Below are positions 1-11,559 of a stretch of 64,000 nucleotides of DNA, piece by piece. The stretch is from positions 10,264,572-10,328,571 of the forward strand of contig JALMQS010000070.1 in assembly GCA_024734495.1 (NCBI GenBank), written 5' to 3'. Source of the stretch: Forficula auricularia (taxonomy: Eukaryota > Arthropoda > Insecta > Dermaptera > Forficulidae). Every line of letters starts with the position of its first letter. The first letter of the stretch is position 1. Position numbers and translations under genes: made by a program. The notes under the pieces are model-generated. The model was not told the DNA's origin. It did not search any database and was given only the letters and a program-made list of their open reading frames with translations.

Positions 1-320
1 ATGAAACTGTACTAGATGGAGGTATCAGCCAAAGATGGAATCACTAGGTTCAATAAAGCACCTTTAATGAGACGTTTCGGCCTGAATTTTATTTGGCCAT
101 CTTCAGTCAATTAGGAGTTTATACACAAAATGCGGTACACATATGTTTTGACAAGGCTTGGTTCGATCACATATGTGTACCGCATTTTGTATATAACTCC
201 TAATTGACTGAAGATGGCCAAATAAAATTCAGGCCGAAACGTCTCATTAAAGGTGTTTTATTGAACCCAGTGATTCCATCTTTGGCTGATACCTCTTCCT
301 TCATCTAGTACAGTTTCATC
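1..320. mobile_element. Foldback element with hammerhead-like cores in both arms (family D)
   Basis: The first ~140 bases are repeated in inverted orientation from about 169 to 320, with only a few mismatches and a short centre, so the locus can fold into one long hairpin. Each arm contains CTGAAGA, a GGCC/GGCC helix, GAAA and CGTC in the order and spacing of a hammerhead ribozyme: + strand at 199-253, - strand at about 61-117. This is the layout of a non-autonomous Penelope-like element with inverted terminal repeats. No protein is encoded. The left end may be cut by the window edge. Confidence 0.6.
199..253 (+). ncRNA. Hammerhead-ribozyme-like motif, family D
   Basis: The core box CTGAAGA (208-214) is followed by T, then GGCC (216-219) that pairs with GGCC (232-235), then GAAA (236-239) and CGTC (240-243). 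A15.1-C-G-U16.1 is a self-complementary ACGT, giving a minimal stem III, and the cleavage triplet would be GTC, with cleavage after 243. Flanks TTGA and TCA can start stem I; the outer part of stem I pairs only partly. The same motif lies on the - strand in the left arm. Self-cleavage is inferred from the motif only. Confidence 0.5.
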
Positions 321-3300
321 ACAGCCACGAACTCTTACAATGTTATATATGAAATATATTTAAATTCTTGTGGTAATTATAATTGTAATTCGAAGTTGGG
401 ATTTTTATAGGCATTTAAGTTTGAAAATGAACATGTGTTCTTATCTGTATCTAAACATGTTTGTGTGCTTTTAGCCAGATGATCGAAACACTAATTATGA
501 AATCTTAAATTCAGAGGTTTCGATTTAAAGTAAGAAAGTCTCAAGCTGAATCTTAAAATTATTTTTCAATAGGATTATTTATTGAATTGACTGACTCTTA
601 TTTTTTAATTTTATTTTTATTTGAAATGTTTGAAACGAGAATGAAACTCAATTACGAGCTTTATTTTAAATTAGAGTTCAAAGCTCTGTGTGTTTAATCT
701 ATTTTGAAGTATGTACTTAGGTAACTAAATCATGAACAAATATTCATGAAATGAAATATAGAAAAACCCATAAATAATATTTAATTCTTAAATAGTTCAA
801 CGTTTCAACCAAATAGGTACAGTGATGAGAGTAGGGTTTAATTGGCTATAATTTGGTTCATACGATAAGTATTGGATATAAATGATATTTGTTAAAATAG
901 TAAAAAAGTGAATGGCCAAATAAAATGTCAAACTATCTATATATCATCTCAATAAAAACTAAATATTATTATTATTATTTTATTTTGTTATGATATATTT
1001 GTTAAAAATCAACAGAAATCGAAAAAAAGACACACATACATGCCATGCATATTTGATGCTGTATTTGATTATTTATTTATCAAAGGAGAAGTTTCAGTTG
1101 AAAACGCCATTATTTTACTTTTTTAGAGTCATATGGGGTAAAAGTGGAAACTCATTTGACTGTTTTTAACAGTTTTGTAACTGTCATAGAGTGGACTCTA
1201 GAGTCAATAACATGCACACAACACCAGAATTAACCATGGAAATGATGTCGATTTTGACTTAATTTGAAATATTTTTCTGGCTGGACCATTAATGGTTAAT
1301 TGAGGAAATTAGTTAAAATTTTAGTTGATTAAAGATTTTATTTCTATTTTCTTTACATGATAGTTTTTGTAAAACAGTGAGTTGAATCGGAAGCTAATTT
1401 TAATAAGTCATTAATATAAATAAGAAAATGACTGAACGCCGAGAAAATCCAGTATAGCATAGAAGAAAATGGATTCTAATTTATTTATTTATTTATTTAT
1501 TTTACAAAATACTTCTAATTAATTAATCAAACCATTAAACAAGCTTTAAAACTTAACATAAATATAGTTCAGAAAAGCCTTGGCCAACCATTAAAATATC
1601 TAAGAAACATTATGAAAGGTAGGTTCTTAGGTAAGTTAACCTTTAAGATGCTAAAAAAATTTTCAGGAGCCGAATTATACACACGTGGCAAAAATGAGAA
1701 TCATGCGAGTATATTTTTTCGCCATTTGTCTATAAAATTTTTAAATATTAAAGAGAAATTTATTTTCTACTTTTTAATGAATTTCAAAATAAAAATTTGT
1801 CACATATATTGGAATTGCTTAATTTCATAATAAGAATAATAATTTTGAAGATAAAGTTATAGAATATCGATCAACTTCTATAGCTACCAGTAAGCAAGCT
1901 AGATAATCCTATCCAGGAAATTCCGAACACAAGCTTGGGAGCAGAAAAACTACTATGTATAAATTATGGCCTTAATTAGTTTTTCAAAAGGTGAACCATT
2001 AAGAACTTTATTCCGATATACAAAAAAAATCAAAAGATTAATCCTCAGCTTCAATGGTTGATCTCTTTTAGTAAAGTTTCTTAATTAAGCAACGAAGCAT
2101 TAGTTTAATTAGATGTTTATAATGTAGAAAATCTTGCAAAAAAAGGCATTCAAAACCCTTTTACTTGCTCGTTAAAGAGAATCTCAAAAATAAAATGATA
2201 CAAAGACGATTTGTAATATCTGAATAAACATTATTTGTTTGAATCATTTTAATTTAGTTAAGTCGTCATTTATGATATATTTTCTATGAAAAAAATTATC
2301 ATCTCTTTGTCCAACCCGCACTTAAAAGAATTTTTAGGACTGAACAAACATTTGAAAGTCGAATAAAAACAGTTCTTGTTAAAGAAATGTTTAGCTGGTC
2401 GGTGGTTCTCGGAAAATTTGACTTCCTACTGTCCATTGGATTTTATTTTTGTTGTCAACTGGGCGAAACTCGCATTTTATTTTTTATTTATTTTGGCGTT
2501 GAATTTCAATCAAATTTGATAAATCCCAGGATAGGGGCGAAATATATTTTCTAGAAGAGCTAACTCACAAAGAAAGTCTTAATCTAATGTTTATTCATTG
2601 TTTCATCAAAACAGAAAAATAAATATTTGATTGAAGTTTACTTTTCTAGTAAAGACTCTTTTCTTAGTTGAATTGCGAATAACCACACCGGTTCAATCTT
2701 TTCTTTTTCTGTTTGTCTTAACTTTATAAACAAAAGTTCAAAACAATTATAAATGTACTATACTTATTTGTTTTATTAGAATTTAAAATTAAAATACTTG
2801 GCCTGATTGTGGGAAGAAGAAAATAATTAGATGTCGTTTATGACTTGAGACTAAAGTACATTATTCATTGTGATAGAGGACTGCATGCAGACAGGGCAGT
2901 AATGAATGCGTTCCGATATAAACTTTAAAAAAATATTGAGATTTTGAAAAACTTGAATCTTCGCCTAATCTACATCTTTTAAATATACCTTTGGAGTACA
3001 ATAAAATGATCTAAACACTTTTAGTCCGAAGAGGGAGGGCCTTTGAACAAAAATTTTAACTCTACTTATTAAGACCTTTCCAGAGATACCAATAAAGCTT
3101 TTATTGACTGACAATGTAGGAATTCGATGGGACAGAATGGCAGTATGCAAATCCTTGTTGGGGAGAGGGGAAGGAGAAAACTAAAATTTGATAGAATTTT
3201 CAATATTGTATTGTCATTGGACATATAGAAGTGCAAAATTTCAATAAAAACGCCCACGTGAAAGTGGGTCAAAAAATGATAAAGATTAACATCGTTCGAG

Positions 3301-3440
3301 TTAAATTAAAAAATAATAATTATAAAAACCGAATGTAAAATTTAAATTTTTCGCATACCATCGAAGATGTCTTTAAGTTGCCTTGTAGAATACTAGTCTT
3401 AAAATCAATATTGAATTTTGCCATGCAGGTAGAATTAAAT
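321..3440. other. AT-rich intergenic or intronic DNA, no gene recognised
   Basis: Only short ORFs without recognisable domains occur, and base composition is uniformly AT-rich. A segment at about 3040-3280 resembles in part, inverted, 48160-48310, so it is probably an old repeat. Confidence 0.5.
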
Positions 3441-3445
3441 GATTT

Positions 3446-3836
3446 AGAAATAAATAAACTGCAACGGATCGTTGCTAGACTTTATCCAAATTCATTTGAA
3501 CTATTAATATGTTTATTCCTTTATTATTAATCAAATATCACTTGCAATTTGCAGTTCATTTGACTTTAATTCAAAAATAATGATCGATTCTCATTTAACA
3601 GTCGAGGAATAACAATTCTACATTGGATTTTTGAAATTTCAGTTATTATTGGTAACCATTGCTGAAGACATGGAGGAATCGACTTAAAATAAAAAATAAC
3701 GATCGATTCTTATCTAATACTAGAAGAATAACCTTATTGCATTCCATTTTTGATGTTTTGACTATTAATGGCAACCTCTGCTGAAAACGTGGAAGAATCA
3801 AAAAGTCTAAATTTTTTTTGGTAAACAACTCAAGCT
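3446..3836. repeat. Fragment of the 119-bp-repeat foldback family
   Basis: It starts with ataaactgcaacggatcg, the same terminal sequence as at 5485, 37223 and (inverted) 37915. It then runs into units containing 'attgctgaagacatggaggaatcgact'-type sequence, seen in many copies at 5640-6770. It is a partial copy of the larger element described at 5488-7507. Confidence 0.65.
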
Positions 3837-4100
3837 TGAATGAATATGAAATTATATTAATTTGTCTAATGATTTTTAGTTGTTTTTGGGGCTACACAAA
3901 TATAATTTGGGGTCCTAACTTATCCTTAATCTAGCCCGCATAAACAAGAGAGAAGTCAGGGAGGCGATTCAATACAACCCCTTATCAAAATATAGTATGT
4001 TTGCTTTTTAATTTGAAATTATCTTAAAATAATTTCATTTTACTTTACTATTTCTCAGACCAGCTTTGATACTGGGAAATATCTAGCCTTTTATCAAAAA

Positions 4101-4416
4101 AATAAAACTTAAGCAAGATGCGAGGTAGGTTTCACAAAAAGAAATAAAACAAAATTGAGTTTTGAATTCGATATATTTCGGGGGTGAGCCCATCATCTGG
4201 AGTCAAAGTAAACTGATTTCCTAATTTCAGCGTCACCACATACATTTCAAAAAATATTAAAAAATGGTTATTTTTAAAATTATTTTTCCATTGTATAATC
4301 AGTTTACTTTGACTCCTGATGATGGGCTCACCCCTGAAATATATCGAATTCAAAACTCAATTTTGTTTTATTTCTTTTGTGAAACCTACTTCGCATCTTG
4401 CTCAAGTTTTATTATT
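4101..4416. mobile_element. Penelope-type foldback with family-A hammerhead-like ends
   Basis: Two ~118-base arms (about 4101-4218 and 4299-4416) are inverted copies around an ~80-base centre. Each has a gtttcacaaaa terminus and the segment 'cctgatgatgggctcacccc..gaaatatatcg' or its complement. The + strand core CTGATGA...GAAATATATC is at about 4316-4344. Stem I is damaged, since the 3' side reads GAA instead of GAG. The sequence just outside the right arm (gtttcacctagaac...acctaactccttaaaa, 4427-4465) recurs beside the other family-A elements. Confidence 0.6.
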
Positions 4417-5487
4417 ATATTAAAATGTTTCACCTAGAACAAACACCTAACTCCTTAAAAGTTATAGCATTTTATCATTTTTATGCGATAGTATGCGCAA
4501 TGCACCGAGAAGATGCACCCCTATACATATTGACAGACTCATTGCATTATGTACTTATTAATGTTTTTATCAGATTATTTTTAAATTTTATTAGTGTTCA
4601 TTGTTTTATAAGATAATTTTAAAAATTATTTAATTAATAAATTGTTTTAATATTAGTGCAAAATGCGGCAGATGAGTCAGCCACTACCAAAAGACCAGAG
4701 TCCCTACTGGTGTACTGTGCTCGAAGCAATCAAGCGGTGGACGTGAGGCAGATGACAATGTATGTCTCTAAAAAAAATTCCATTTAGTTAAAAGACAAAA
4801 AAAACTTCTATTAAAAGATGCTGATTGGCTGACCATTTTATTTGTTTTATTACGGCCATCCACCAGAACTTTAAATATTTTCTTTTCTTCATCTAACCTC
4901 CTACTAACAATGATATATTACATAACAATTCTCTCTCTTTATCTCAATCTAGCCAATTTAAATCTCAATGAACTTTCAAATGAATCCCTCCATTAAGCAA
5001 AAGGATTAATTAGTTTCGAAATTTAACAGTAGAACAAAATAATGTTTCCGTCTATTTATCTTTTACAATAGATATTCCACGCTGACCAAATTATCTTTTA
5101 GCTTCAATTTTAATTAGTTTCTATTGTTCTACATTATTATTTAGTCAAAGTCGGGATTTTGATAGATTTTAATAACCTGAGGCTTTTCATTATCTTTCTA
5201 ATTTACAAGCCAATAAAGCAGCTTCATTTAGTTTTTAGCGAGCAAGTAACTAAGTACAGTGATACCTCGAGATATGAGTTTAATTCGTTCCGTAACCTTG
5301 CTCGTATGTCAATTTGCTCGTATCTCAAAGCAATTTCCCATTGAAACTAATTGAAATGCCATTAATCCGTTCCAGCCCCAAAAAATGCTACCCCCAATCG
5401 TTTTTGTTACGTGTTTTTGAATAAGAAATATGTATTTATAAATGACAAATATTGTATGAAAACATAATAAAAGAGAATGTAAACCTA

Positions 5488-7507
5488 AAATATAAACTGC
5501 AACGGATCGTTGCTAAACTTTATCCAAATTCATTTGAAATATTAATATGTTTGTTCCTTTATTATTAATCAGATATCACTTGCAATTTGTAGTTCATATT
5601 GACATTAATTCAAAAATAATTCTCATTTAAGAGTCGAGGAATAACCATTCCACATTGGATTTTTGACATTTCGGTTATTATTGTAACCATTGCTGAAGAC
5701 ATAGAGGAATCGACTTAAAATCAAAATAGCCATCGATTCTCATCTAATACTTGAGGAATAACAATTCTACATTAGGTTTTTGACGTTTCGATTATTATTG
5801 GTAACCATTGCTGAAGACATGGAGGAATCGACTTAAAATCAAAATAACGATCGATTCTCATCTAATACTAGAGGAATAACCTTATTGCATTCAATTTTTG
5901 ATGTTTTGACCATTAATGGCAACCTCATTGAAAACGTGGAAGAATCGACTTAAAATCAAAAAGACTAAATTCTTTTATGGCAAACAACTCAAACTTGAGT
6001 TGTTTACCAAAAAAGAATTTAGTCTTTTTGATTTTAAGTCGATTCTTCCACGTTTTCAATAGAGGTTGCCATTAATGGTCAAAACATCAAAAATGGAATG
6101 CAATAAGGTTATTCCTCTAGTATTAGATAAGAATCGATCGTTATTTTTGATTTTATGTCGATTCCTCCATGTCTTCAGCAATGGTTACCAATAATAATCG
6201 AAACGTCAAAAACCTAATGTAGAATTGTTATTCCTCAAGTATTAGATGAGAATCGATGTCTATTTTTTATTTTAAGTCGATTCCTCCATGTCTTCAGCAA
6301 TGGTTACCAATAAAAACCGAAATGTCAAAAATCCAATATAGAATGGTTATTCCTCAAGTATTAGATGAGAATCAATCGCTATTTTTGGTTTAAAGTCGAT
6401 TTCTCTATGTCTTCAGCAATGGTTACCAATAAAAACCGAAACGCCAAAAATCCAATATAGAATGGTTATTCCTCAAGTATTAGATGAGAATCGATGGCTA
6501 TTTTTGATTTTAAGTCGATTCCTCCATGTCTTCAGCAATGGTTACCAATAAAAACCGAAATGTCAAAAATCCAATATAGAATGATTATTCCTCAAGTACT
6601 AGATGAGAATCAATCGCTATTTTTGGTTTAAAGTCGATTTCTCTATGTCTTCAGCAATGGTTACTAATAAAAACCGAAACGTCAAAAATCCAATATAGAA
6701 TGATTATTCCTCAAGTACTAGATGAGAATCAATCGCTATTTTTGGTTTAAAATCGATTTCTCTGTCTTCAGCAAAGGTAACGGATAAGAAAACAACGCAG
6801 TTGCTATGGTTACTCATAAAAATTCCTCCCAAATTTTTAGCATTTCACAGAGAGAAGCCTATCCATTCTTACTTAAGCAAGGCTAAATGAGCTATATTAA
6901 AACTTTCAAATGAATAAATTTTAAAGAATTTAAAAAATTAAAAAAAGTACCATCTTACTCTAGAGTAAAGTACTTTAAAATATAATTTTACTAAAAACTT
7001 TATTTAACCTTTTTTGTGGTCCCCAAGGTACTTAATTAGGATATTAAATTTCATCAAAATTGGTTAAGTCATTTTCAAGATATTTAGAAAAACTAAAAAA
7101 GTACTGAAATAAAGTACTAATGTTTGTGGGCCGATATGTACCAAAAACTAATCAGCGCTTCATTTTGTTAAACTAATGGTAGGTTTTCAATTTCATTTCA
7201 ATCGGTGTAACGGTGTGGAAAAAATCGTGGGCCAAAAAAACGATAACATACATCCATACATACATCCATACATACATCCATCCGCACGCACTAAATGAAA
7301 AAATCGCACTTTTTGGCCTCTCGACGAGACCCCTTGTAATTTTTGGCAAAACCGTCACGTGCTAAAATTCAACCTAATTGAATACTACAATTTGTGACTT
7401 TAATTGAGTCCATGGGTTCCGTAGTCTTTACCTGAGGACCCTTTGAAGCCACGCTTGCCCCGAGAGCGATTACAATACTTTACCCATGCTTTGCATTGGA
7501 TAAAGTA
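5488..7507. mobile_element. Foldback element with 119-bp tandem repeats and a TACATCCA microsatellite, nested in Tigger
   Basis: From 5488 to about 5995 runs one orientation of a repeat family. From about 5998 the same sequence returns inverted and then continues as about six tandem units of ~119 bases up to 6780 (for example 'catgtcttcagcaatgg' near 6168, 6287, 6406, 6525 and 6644). The remaining ~730 bases (6781-7507) are unique to the family and include a tacatcca microsatellite at about 7249-7280. The same parts occur inverted at 41511-42832, with a matching end (ggataaagta). No transposase is seen; the class is unknown. Confidence 0.7.
6053..6780. repeat. ~119-bp tandem repeat array
   Basis: About six head-to-tail units, each containing 'ttattcctcaagta', 'gatgagaatc', 'cttcagcaatggttac' and 'aaaccgaaa'. 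Units differ by point changes, and two higher-order variants alternate (gattttaagtcgattcctcc versus ggtttaaagtcgatttctc). Members also occur at 3600-3830, 37330-37760 and 42240-42540. Confidence 0.8.
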
Positions 7508-7618
7508 AAAACTAGTTTTATAAAGTGTACATACATATTTGTATTTTGCTCACTTAAATGCAACTTACACACAACTTAAATGCTACTGTATGCTTAATTT
7601 TAGTCACTGCTTTTCTCT

Positions 7619-8366
7619 TCACTGGTCTTTGCCTTTTTCGCCGTATTCAAAAAAAAAACTGTCCAAGGAGGTTTGTTTCTTCCTCCCTTTCAGAATGCTA
7701 CGGAAATGAGTTAGGCAAGTGTCATTAAACAGCTCCGATGCACGACCAGTCGCAACTTTTTCGGGGTGTTTCTTTTCCACGAATTGTGAAACTCTCTCCC
7801 ACATTCCCAAGATCTCTTTTATCTCACTTGTAGAGAAAACCTCCTCCACCTCTGGCTCTTCCTCGAAAACAATTTCTTGCAGAACCCCCGAATGCTGCTG
7901 CGACTGTAACTTTGTTGTAAATGTTTACCCACTGCACAAAGAACTGCCTAGTGACCCATGCCTTCGGTTTGCCCTCCACATAACTTGCAGTTTTTCTTTT
8001 AAAATCTTATGTGACTTAAAGGCTCTGGGGTTTTCCGAATGGTATACAAGCAGAGGCTTTATCTTGCAGTCGCCACTCGCATTGGCGAGTTAGTCTATCC
8101 TTCATGGGTTTTTGGCCTGGCATTATCTTCTCCTCTGCCGTCAAGTTCCTATTCGGCATCTTCTTCTAGAAAAGTCCTGTTTCGTCACAGTTGAAGACTT
8201 GCTGGGGGATGTATCGATTGGCTTCTATCAGTTCGGAAAAAGTTTTGCAGGTGGCCGTTGCTCGTATCTCAAATATCGCTCGTATTTCAAAGCAAAACTT
8301 CGCTCTCTCGACAGCTCGTATCTCAAATAACTCGTATGTCAGTGCACTCGTATCTCGAGGTACCAC
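7619..8366 (-). pseudogene. Tigger/pogo-like transposase pseudogene
   Basis: A first reading block (8366-8166) starts in the terminal repeat and runs into a piece with the motif QVFNCDETGLF, the region of the first DDE-superfamily aspartate; an in-frame stop follows at once. The next piece reads MPNRNLTAEEK...MKDRL, then carries frameshifts. A last block (7849-7619) reads SQFVEKKHPEK...RASELFND...GRKKQTSLDSFF, typical of the transposase C-terminus. The DNA-binding N-terminus is missing: the 5' repeat is joined directly to the catalytic region. Several stops and frameshifts make it non-functional. Confidence 0.8.
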
Positions 8367-8372
8367 TGTATA

Positions 8373-8640
8373 AGGATTTTATCTAAAAATTATTGTTGTT
8401 TTATTTTTAGAATTAAATGGAGCGTACTATTGTACTTTCTTATATAAACGTGTTTCCAGAAACACTGTGAACTGTTGACTTATTATATACTAGCTGCGAC
8501 ACCCGTCAGCCTCTTACCACCTATTACCGCCAGAAAAAGCTATCCCAGATCCAATATGGCGGTTACACAGAACATTTTGAACATATGTTAACTTGTACTT
8601 GCTCTACTATGTTCATCATCCTCATCATTGAGTACACAGT
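8373..8640. other. Spacer between Tigger and LINE
   Basis: It contains 'tactagctgcgacacccgtcagcc' type sequence near 8488, probably an old repeat end. Nothing else is recognised. Confidence 0.35.
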
Positions 8641-8647
8641 TCTAAGA

Positions 8648-9530
8648 CTAGTTTGACGCAACCACCCGTCTCCACTCGGCTCTGTCCACCGCCAGCTGTT
8701 TGACCTCTCTAAATGTCTCGCATCCCATATCCCCAATTATTTGGTCGAAATATTTTGATCTGGGCCTTCCCTTCCCCTTTTCTTTCCCACTCCCCTCCAA
8801 GATATCCCTAAGCAGTCCCCCGTGTCTCAGTGTGTGCCCCATCATCTGACCTCTTCTCTTCTTCAGACTCTTCCACAAGGTTCTTCTTTCTCCGATTCTT
8901 CCAAGAACTTCTTCATTTGTAATTCTATCCCCATCCATTTGATATTCATCATTCTTCTGTAGCACCACATTTCGAAACCTTCCAATCTTTTTCTCTCCAC
9001 TTCTCCAATTGTCCAGGTTTCACACCCGTACATGGCTACTCCATACATATGTCTTCAATAGCAACTTCCTGTTTTCTAAGCTGATTGAGGAGGAGCATAG
9101 TAGTTTTTGTTTTGAATTAAACCCCATTTTTGCTTGGGCAATTTTTGATTTAATTTCGTTTTCGCTCCTCCCATCCCATGTGATTTTACTTCCTAGATAG
9201 CGGAATTTCTTAACTTCTAGGTTTTCTTGGTTAATTTTGGTGCATTTCTGTCTCGTTTGTTCTATCTTTGTACAAACTAGGACCTTGGTTTTATTCTTGT
9301 TTATTTTCATTTTGATTTCTTCTATTAGGATTTGGTTAATTCCATTCAGTGCGTCCTCTAATTTTTTTTGTTGCTCCCTAGAAGGGCAATGTCATCGGCA
9401 AATCTTAACATAGCGATCTTTTGTCCTTGGATTTCGATACCTGTATAAATTGTGTCTTTGAATTCTTTTATCGCTTCTTCTCTGTATAAGTTGAAAATCA
9501 TGGGTGACAGCACATCCTTGCCTTACACCT
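8648..9530 (-). pseudogene. RTE-like LINE reverse transcriptase, 3' fragment
   Basis: Broken - strand reading frames give, in order, a FADDIAL catalytic box (near 9400), KTKVLVCTKIEQTR and KFRYLGSKITWDGRSENEI (9310-9020), YGCETWTIGEVERKRLE (9048-8863), and RRGQMMGHTLRHGGLLRDI...GRPRSKYFDQI...AEWRRVVA (8968-8648). This is the order of the finger/palm end, thumb and C-terminal region of insect-type RTE 'endonuclease-reverse transcriptase' proteins. The 5' part and the endonuclease are absent. Frames change several times, so the copy is dead. Confidence 0.8.
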
Positions 9531-10190
9531 TTTTACTTTCACATTTTTTATTTTGGCTTCTCTTTGTTCATCTCCAATATTTATTATTGTCATCTGGTTT
9601 TGGTATATACTATATGTTACTACTAACCTTAATTTTATTTATATATGTAGATATAGATTCAGCGCTGCATATCAGGGAAGGTTAGGATATGCACTCGATT
9701 AAAGAGCTCTGATGGAATGCGGGTTGCATCAGCAGGAGCTTTATATTAAAACCTTTACTTTTTGTGTGAGCTTTAATACATTTTTAAAATTTTAACTGAT
9801 TTTAATCTTGTCAATTCATGATGAAATTTTCGATTTTTAATGTAGTATTTTCATGTAATCAAAAATGGGATATTTGATGTTTACAAAAAGAAAGAAATAC
9901 CAACGGCCTTCATAATATATTTATGTATCAAGCAACATATACAATAAGACTTAGATGGAGTTAACAAAATAATACTTACTATAATTTAAGTTAGAAAGCT
10001 AAGACTCAAAAATGAAAGCTATTTATATGTACAAACATTTGTGCCAAATTTCGAATAATTAGCTATATAATTGGTCTTTATATAACTAACGGTTTCATTT
10101 TCCCAAAATTCTAATCCTTTATTCTTTTTTTAAATACAATTATTTTTTAAGACCAGAACATATATTATAACGAAATTTTCTCTGGAGAGA
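9531..10190. other. AT-rich DNA, no gene seen
   Basis: No conserved reading frame or repeat was recognised. Confidence 0.4.
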
Positions 10191-10326
10191 GACGGACTGG
10201 TAGAACTTTTAATTAAGAAAAGGAGGAAAAAAATTGTTTTTCTATGATTCTGCTAAGGAAGAAAAAAGTTTTAAACACTGCTGTGGAGAGAAGAAGGAAG
10301 CATTTTATTTGTTTTCTTCATTGACT

Positions 10327-10379
10327 CCTTGAAACCCTGAAGAAGGAGGGTAGAATCCTCCGAAACCTCGGTTTGAAGG
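10327..10379 (+). ncRNA. Hammerhead-ribozyme-like motif, family C, nearly complete helices
   Basis: CTGAAGA (10337-10343) is followed by A, GGAGG (10345-10349), a seven-base loop, CCTCC (10357-10361), GAAA (10362-10365) and CCTC (10366-10369). The 5' flank CCTTGAAACC (10327-10336) pairs with the 3' flank GGTTTGAAGG (10370-10379) over ten positions with one G-G mismatch, forming stem I. Stem II is five perfect pairs. Stem III would be a single A-U pair unless CCTC derives from the CGTC seen in relatives. AATAAA follows at about 10399. It is probably the terminal repeat of an old Penelope-type element. Confidence 0.6.
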
Positions 10380-10742
10380 GAAAGGAGGAAGGATTCCAAT
10401 AAATAACCCCTTATTTGGTTATGTGTTAATTTTTTCTTTCCTGAATACCCCTGGGCTCCCTTCCATTACTTTCAATTATATATTATAACTTTCTTCGATA
10501 TTTTGTTCTTAAGTTATGGTGTGTATCATAAACCAGCCAAAAAAAATCATATTTGAAAATAATTTTTCTTCATATTTCAGTTATTTCGAAACAATTAAAA
10601 ATAATCACAAAAAGGTCTTGATGGCTTGTAATAATTAATTTTCTTCTATCTCGGCGAGGTATGTAAAGCCTCGTGAGAATCAGCTGTTAAGTTCAATGTT
10701 GAAGATAAAGAATTTATTAATGTTGAAATAAAGTACTAAATA

Positions 10743-11075
10743 AGCTATTTGTTTTTATATAAAGCGAAAAAATTTAACTTTGACACCTCGAAAAAATCAG
10801 AAATGTATACAAAGGTCCCCCATGTGGTCTGAATTTTTGATTTTCATAGAAAAATAAATGATTAATTTTTTAAGATATTTTTATTGATTTTAATTCAAAA
10901 GTATATAGAGAGACGGAATGTACCATTTGTTTTTATATAAAGGAAAAACATTTAACTTTGGCACCTCGAAAATATCACACATGTATACAAAGAGTCTCCC
11001 TGTGGTCTGAATTTTTGATTTTCATAGAAAAATAAATGATTAATTTTCTAAGATATTTTTATCATCACCTAATAC
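10743..11075. repeat. Direct duplication of a ~170-bp unit
   Basis: The segments at about 10743-10890 and 10925-11075 share 'atttgtttttatataaag', 'acacctcgaaaa', 'gtggtctgaatttttgat' and 'aaaataaatgattaatttt'. The copies differ at scattered bases, so the duplication is not recent. Confidence 0.7.
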
Positions 11076-11149
11076 AAGAGAGTATTTTACAGAGACTCAA
11101 ATACTCTATTTGTTTTGTTATATTGTACTTTTACTTAAAGGCGCCATGT

Positions 11150-11203
11150 AAAAATTTTAATTGAAAAAAGGCGCCGAGACCCGGAAAATTTTGGGAACCC
11201 CTG
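11150..11203. mobile_element. Solo hAT-like terminal repeat
   Basis: Read on the - strand from 11203, the sequence begins CAGGGGTTCCCAAAATTTTC, a form common at hAT ends. No partner end with a matching 8-bp duplication was found, so only a fragment is claimed. Confidence 0.4.
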
Positions 11204-11327
11204 ATTTATAAGAAGACAATTTCGAAAATTTTCTCGTAACAGAATATAAGGACCTTCTAGGTGATTTTAAAAAGAGCCTAGTACATTCAGCTAAGTATTT
11301 ATGATTTAAAAATGTTAAGTAATGTAA

Positions 11328-11552
11328 TGGTGTGCTAGAGCGGTACACTTTGAATCGAGTTTACTTGAGATCGAACCTTGCCTCAGTCAAAAAATCTAGT
11401 CGCCTCAATAAATCCAGGGAAGATAACGGGAAACCACTCCTTATGAATAATTTCTCAAGGAAAATTACTATCGAGAGAATGATCTCAATAGTAATAGCCA
11501 ACACTCAATTAAATGGTACTCTAAGATTAAGAAAATGTTGTAGCAGTTTTTA
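11328..11552 (+). mobile_element. Possible tRNA-derived SINE
   Basis: A tRNA-like stretch has a box A-like segment (gtgctagagcggtaca, ~11331) and a box B-like segment (agatcgaacc, ~11368) about 37 bases apart, followed by a ~170-base body without coding capacity. No intact cloverleaf can be drawn and no poly(A) is obvious, so the call is tentative. Confidence 0.35.
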
Positions 11553-11559
11553 AGAAATT

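Larger units (their letters stand above)
5257..8368 (-). mobile_element. Tigger/pogo-like DNA transposon, decayed and split by a nested insertion
   Basis: Terminal inverted repeats begin CAGTGATACCTCGAGATA at 5257 and, on the other strand, CAGTGGTACCTCGAGATA ending at 8368. Both are flanked by TA (5255-5256 and 8369-8370), the target duplication of this superfamily. Transposase remnants lie on the - strand between 8366 and 7619. The element is interrupted by a foldback/tandem-repeat element at about 5488-7507; transposon sequence resumes near 7510. It is clearly dead. Confidence 0.85.

Noticed and set aside
1612..1830. 72-codon + strand ORF
   Set aside because: Random-looking K/F/I-rich frame with no motif.
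6053..6780. Hammerhead-like pieces (cttcag, aaaccgaaatgtc) in the 119-bp repeats
   Set aside because: GAAA and GTC-like bases are present, but no CTGANGA box stands 5' of the stem on the same strand; the ctgaaga seen is on the other strand without a matching GAAA.
6053..6780. Tandem array resembling a CRISPR
   Set aside because: Units are contiguous with no unique spacers, and the DNA is from an animal.
7719..8093. 124-codon + strand ORF
   Set aside because: Antisense of the Tigger transposase remnant, which shows the family motifs on the - strand.
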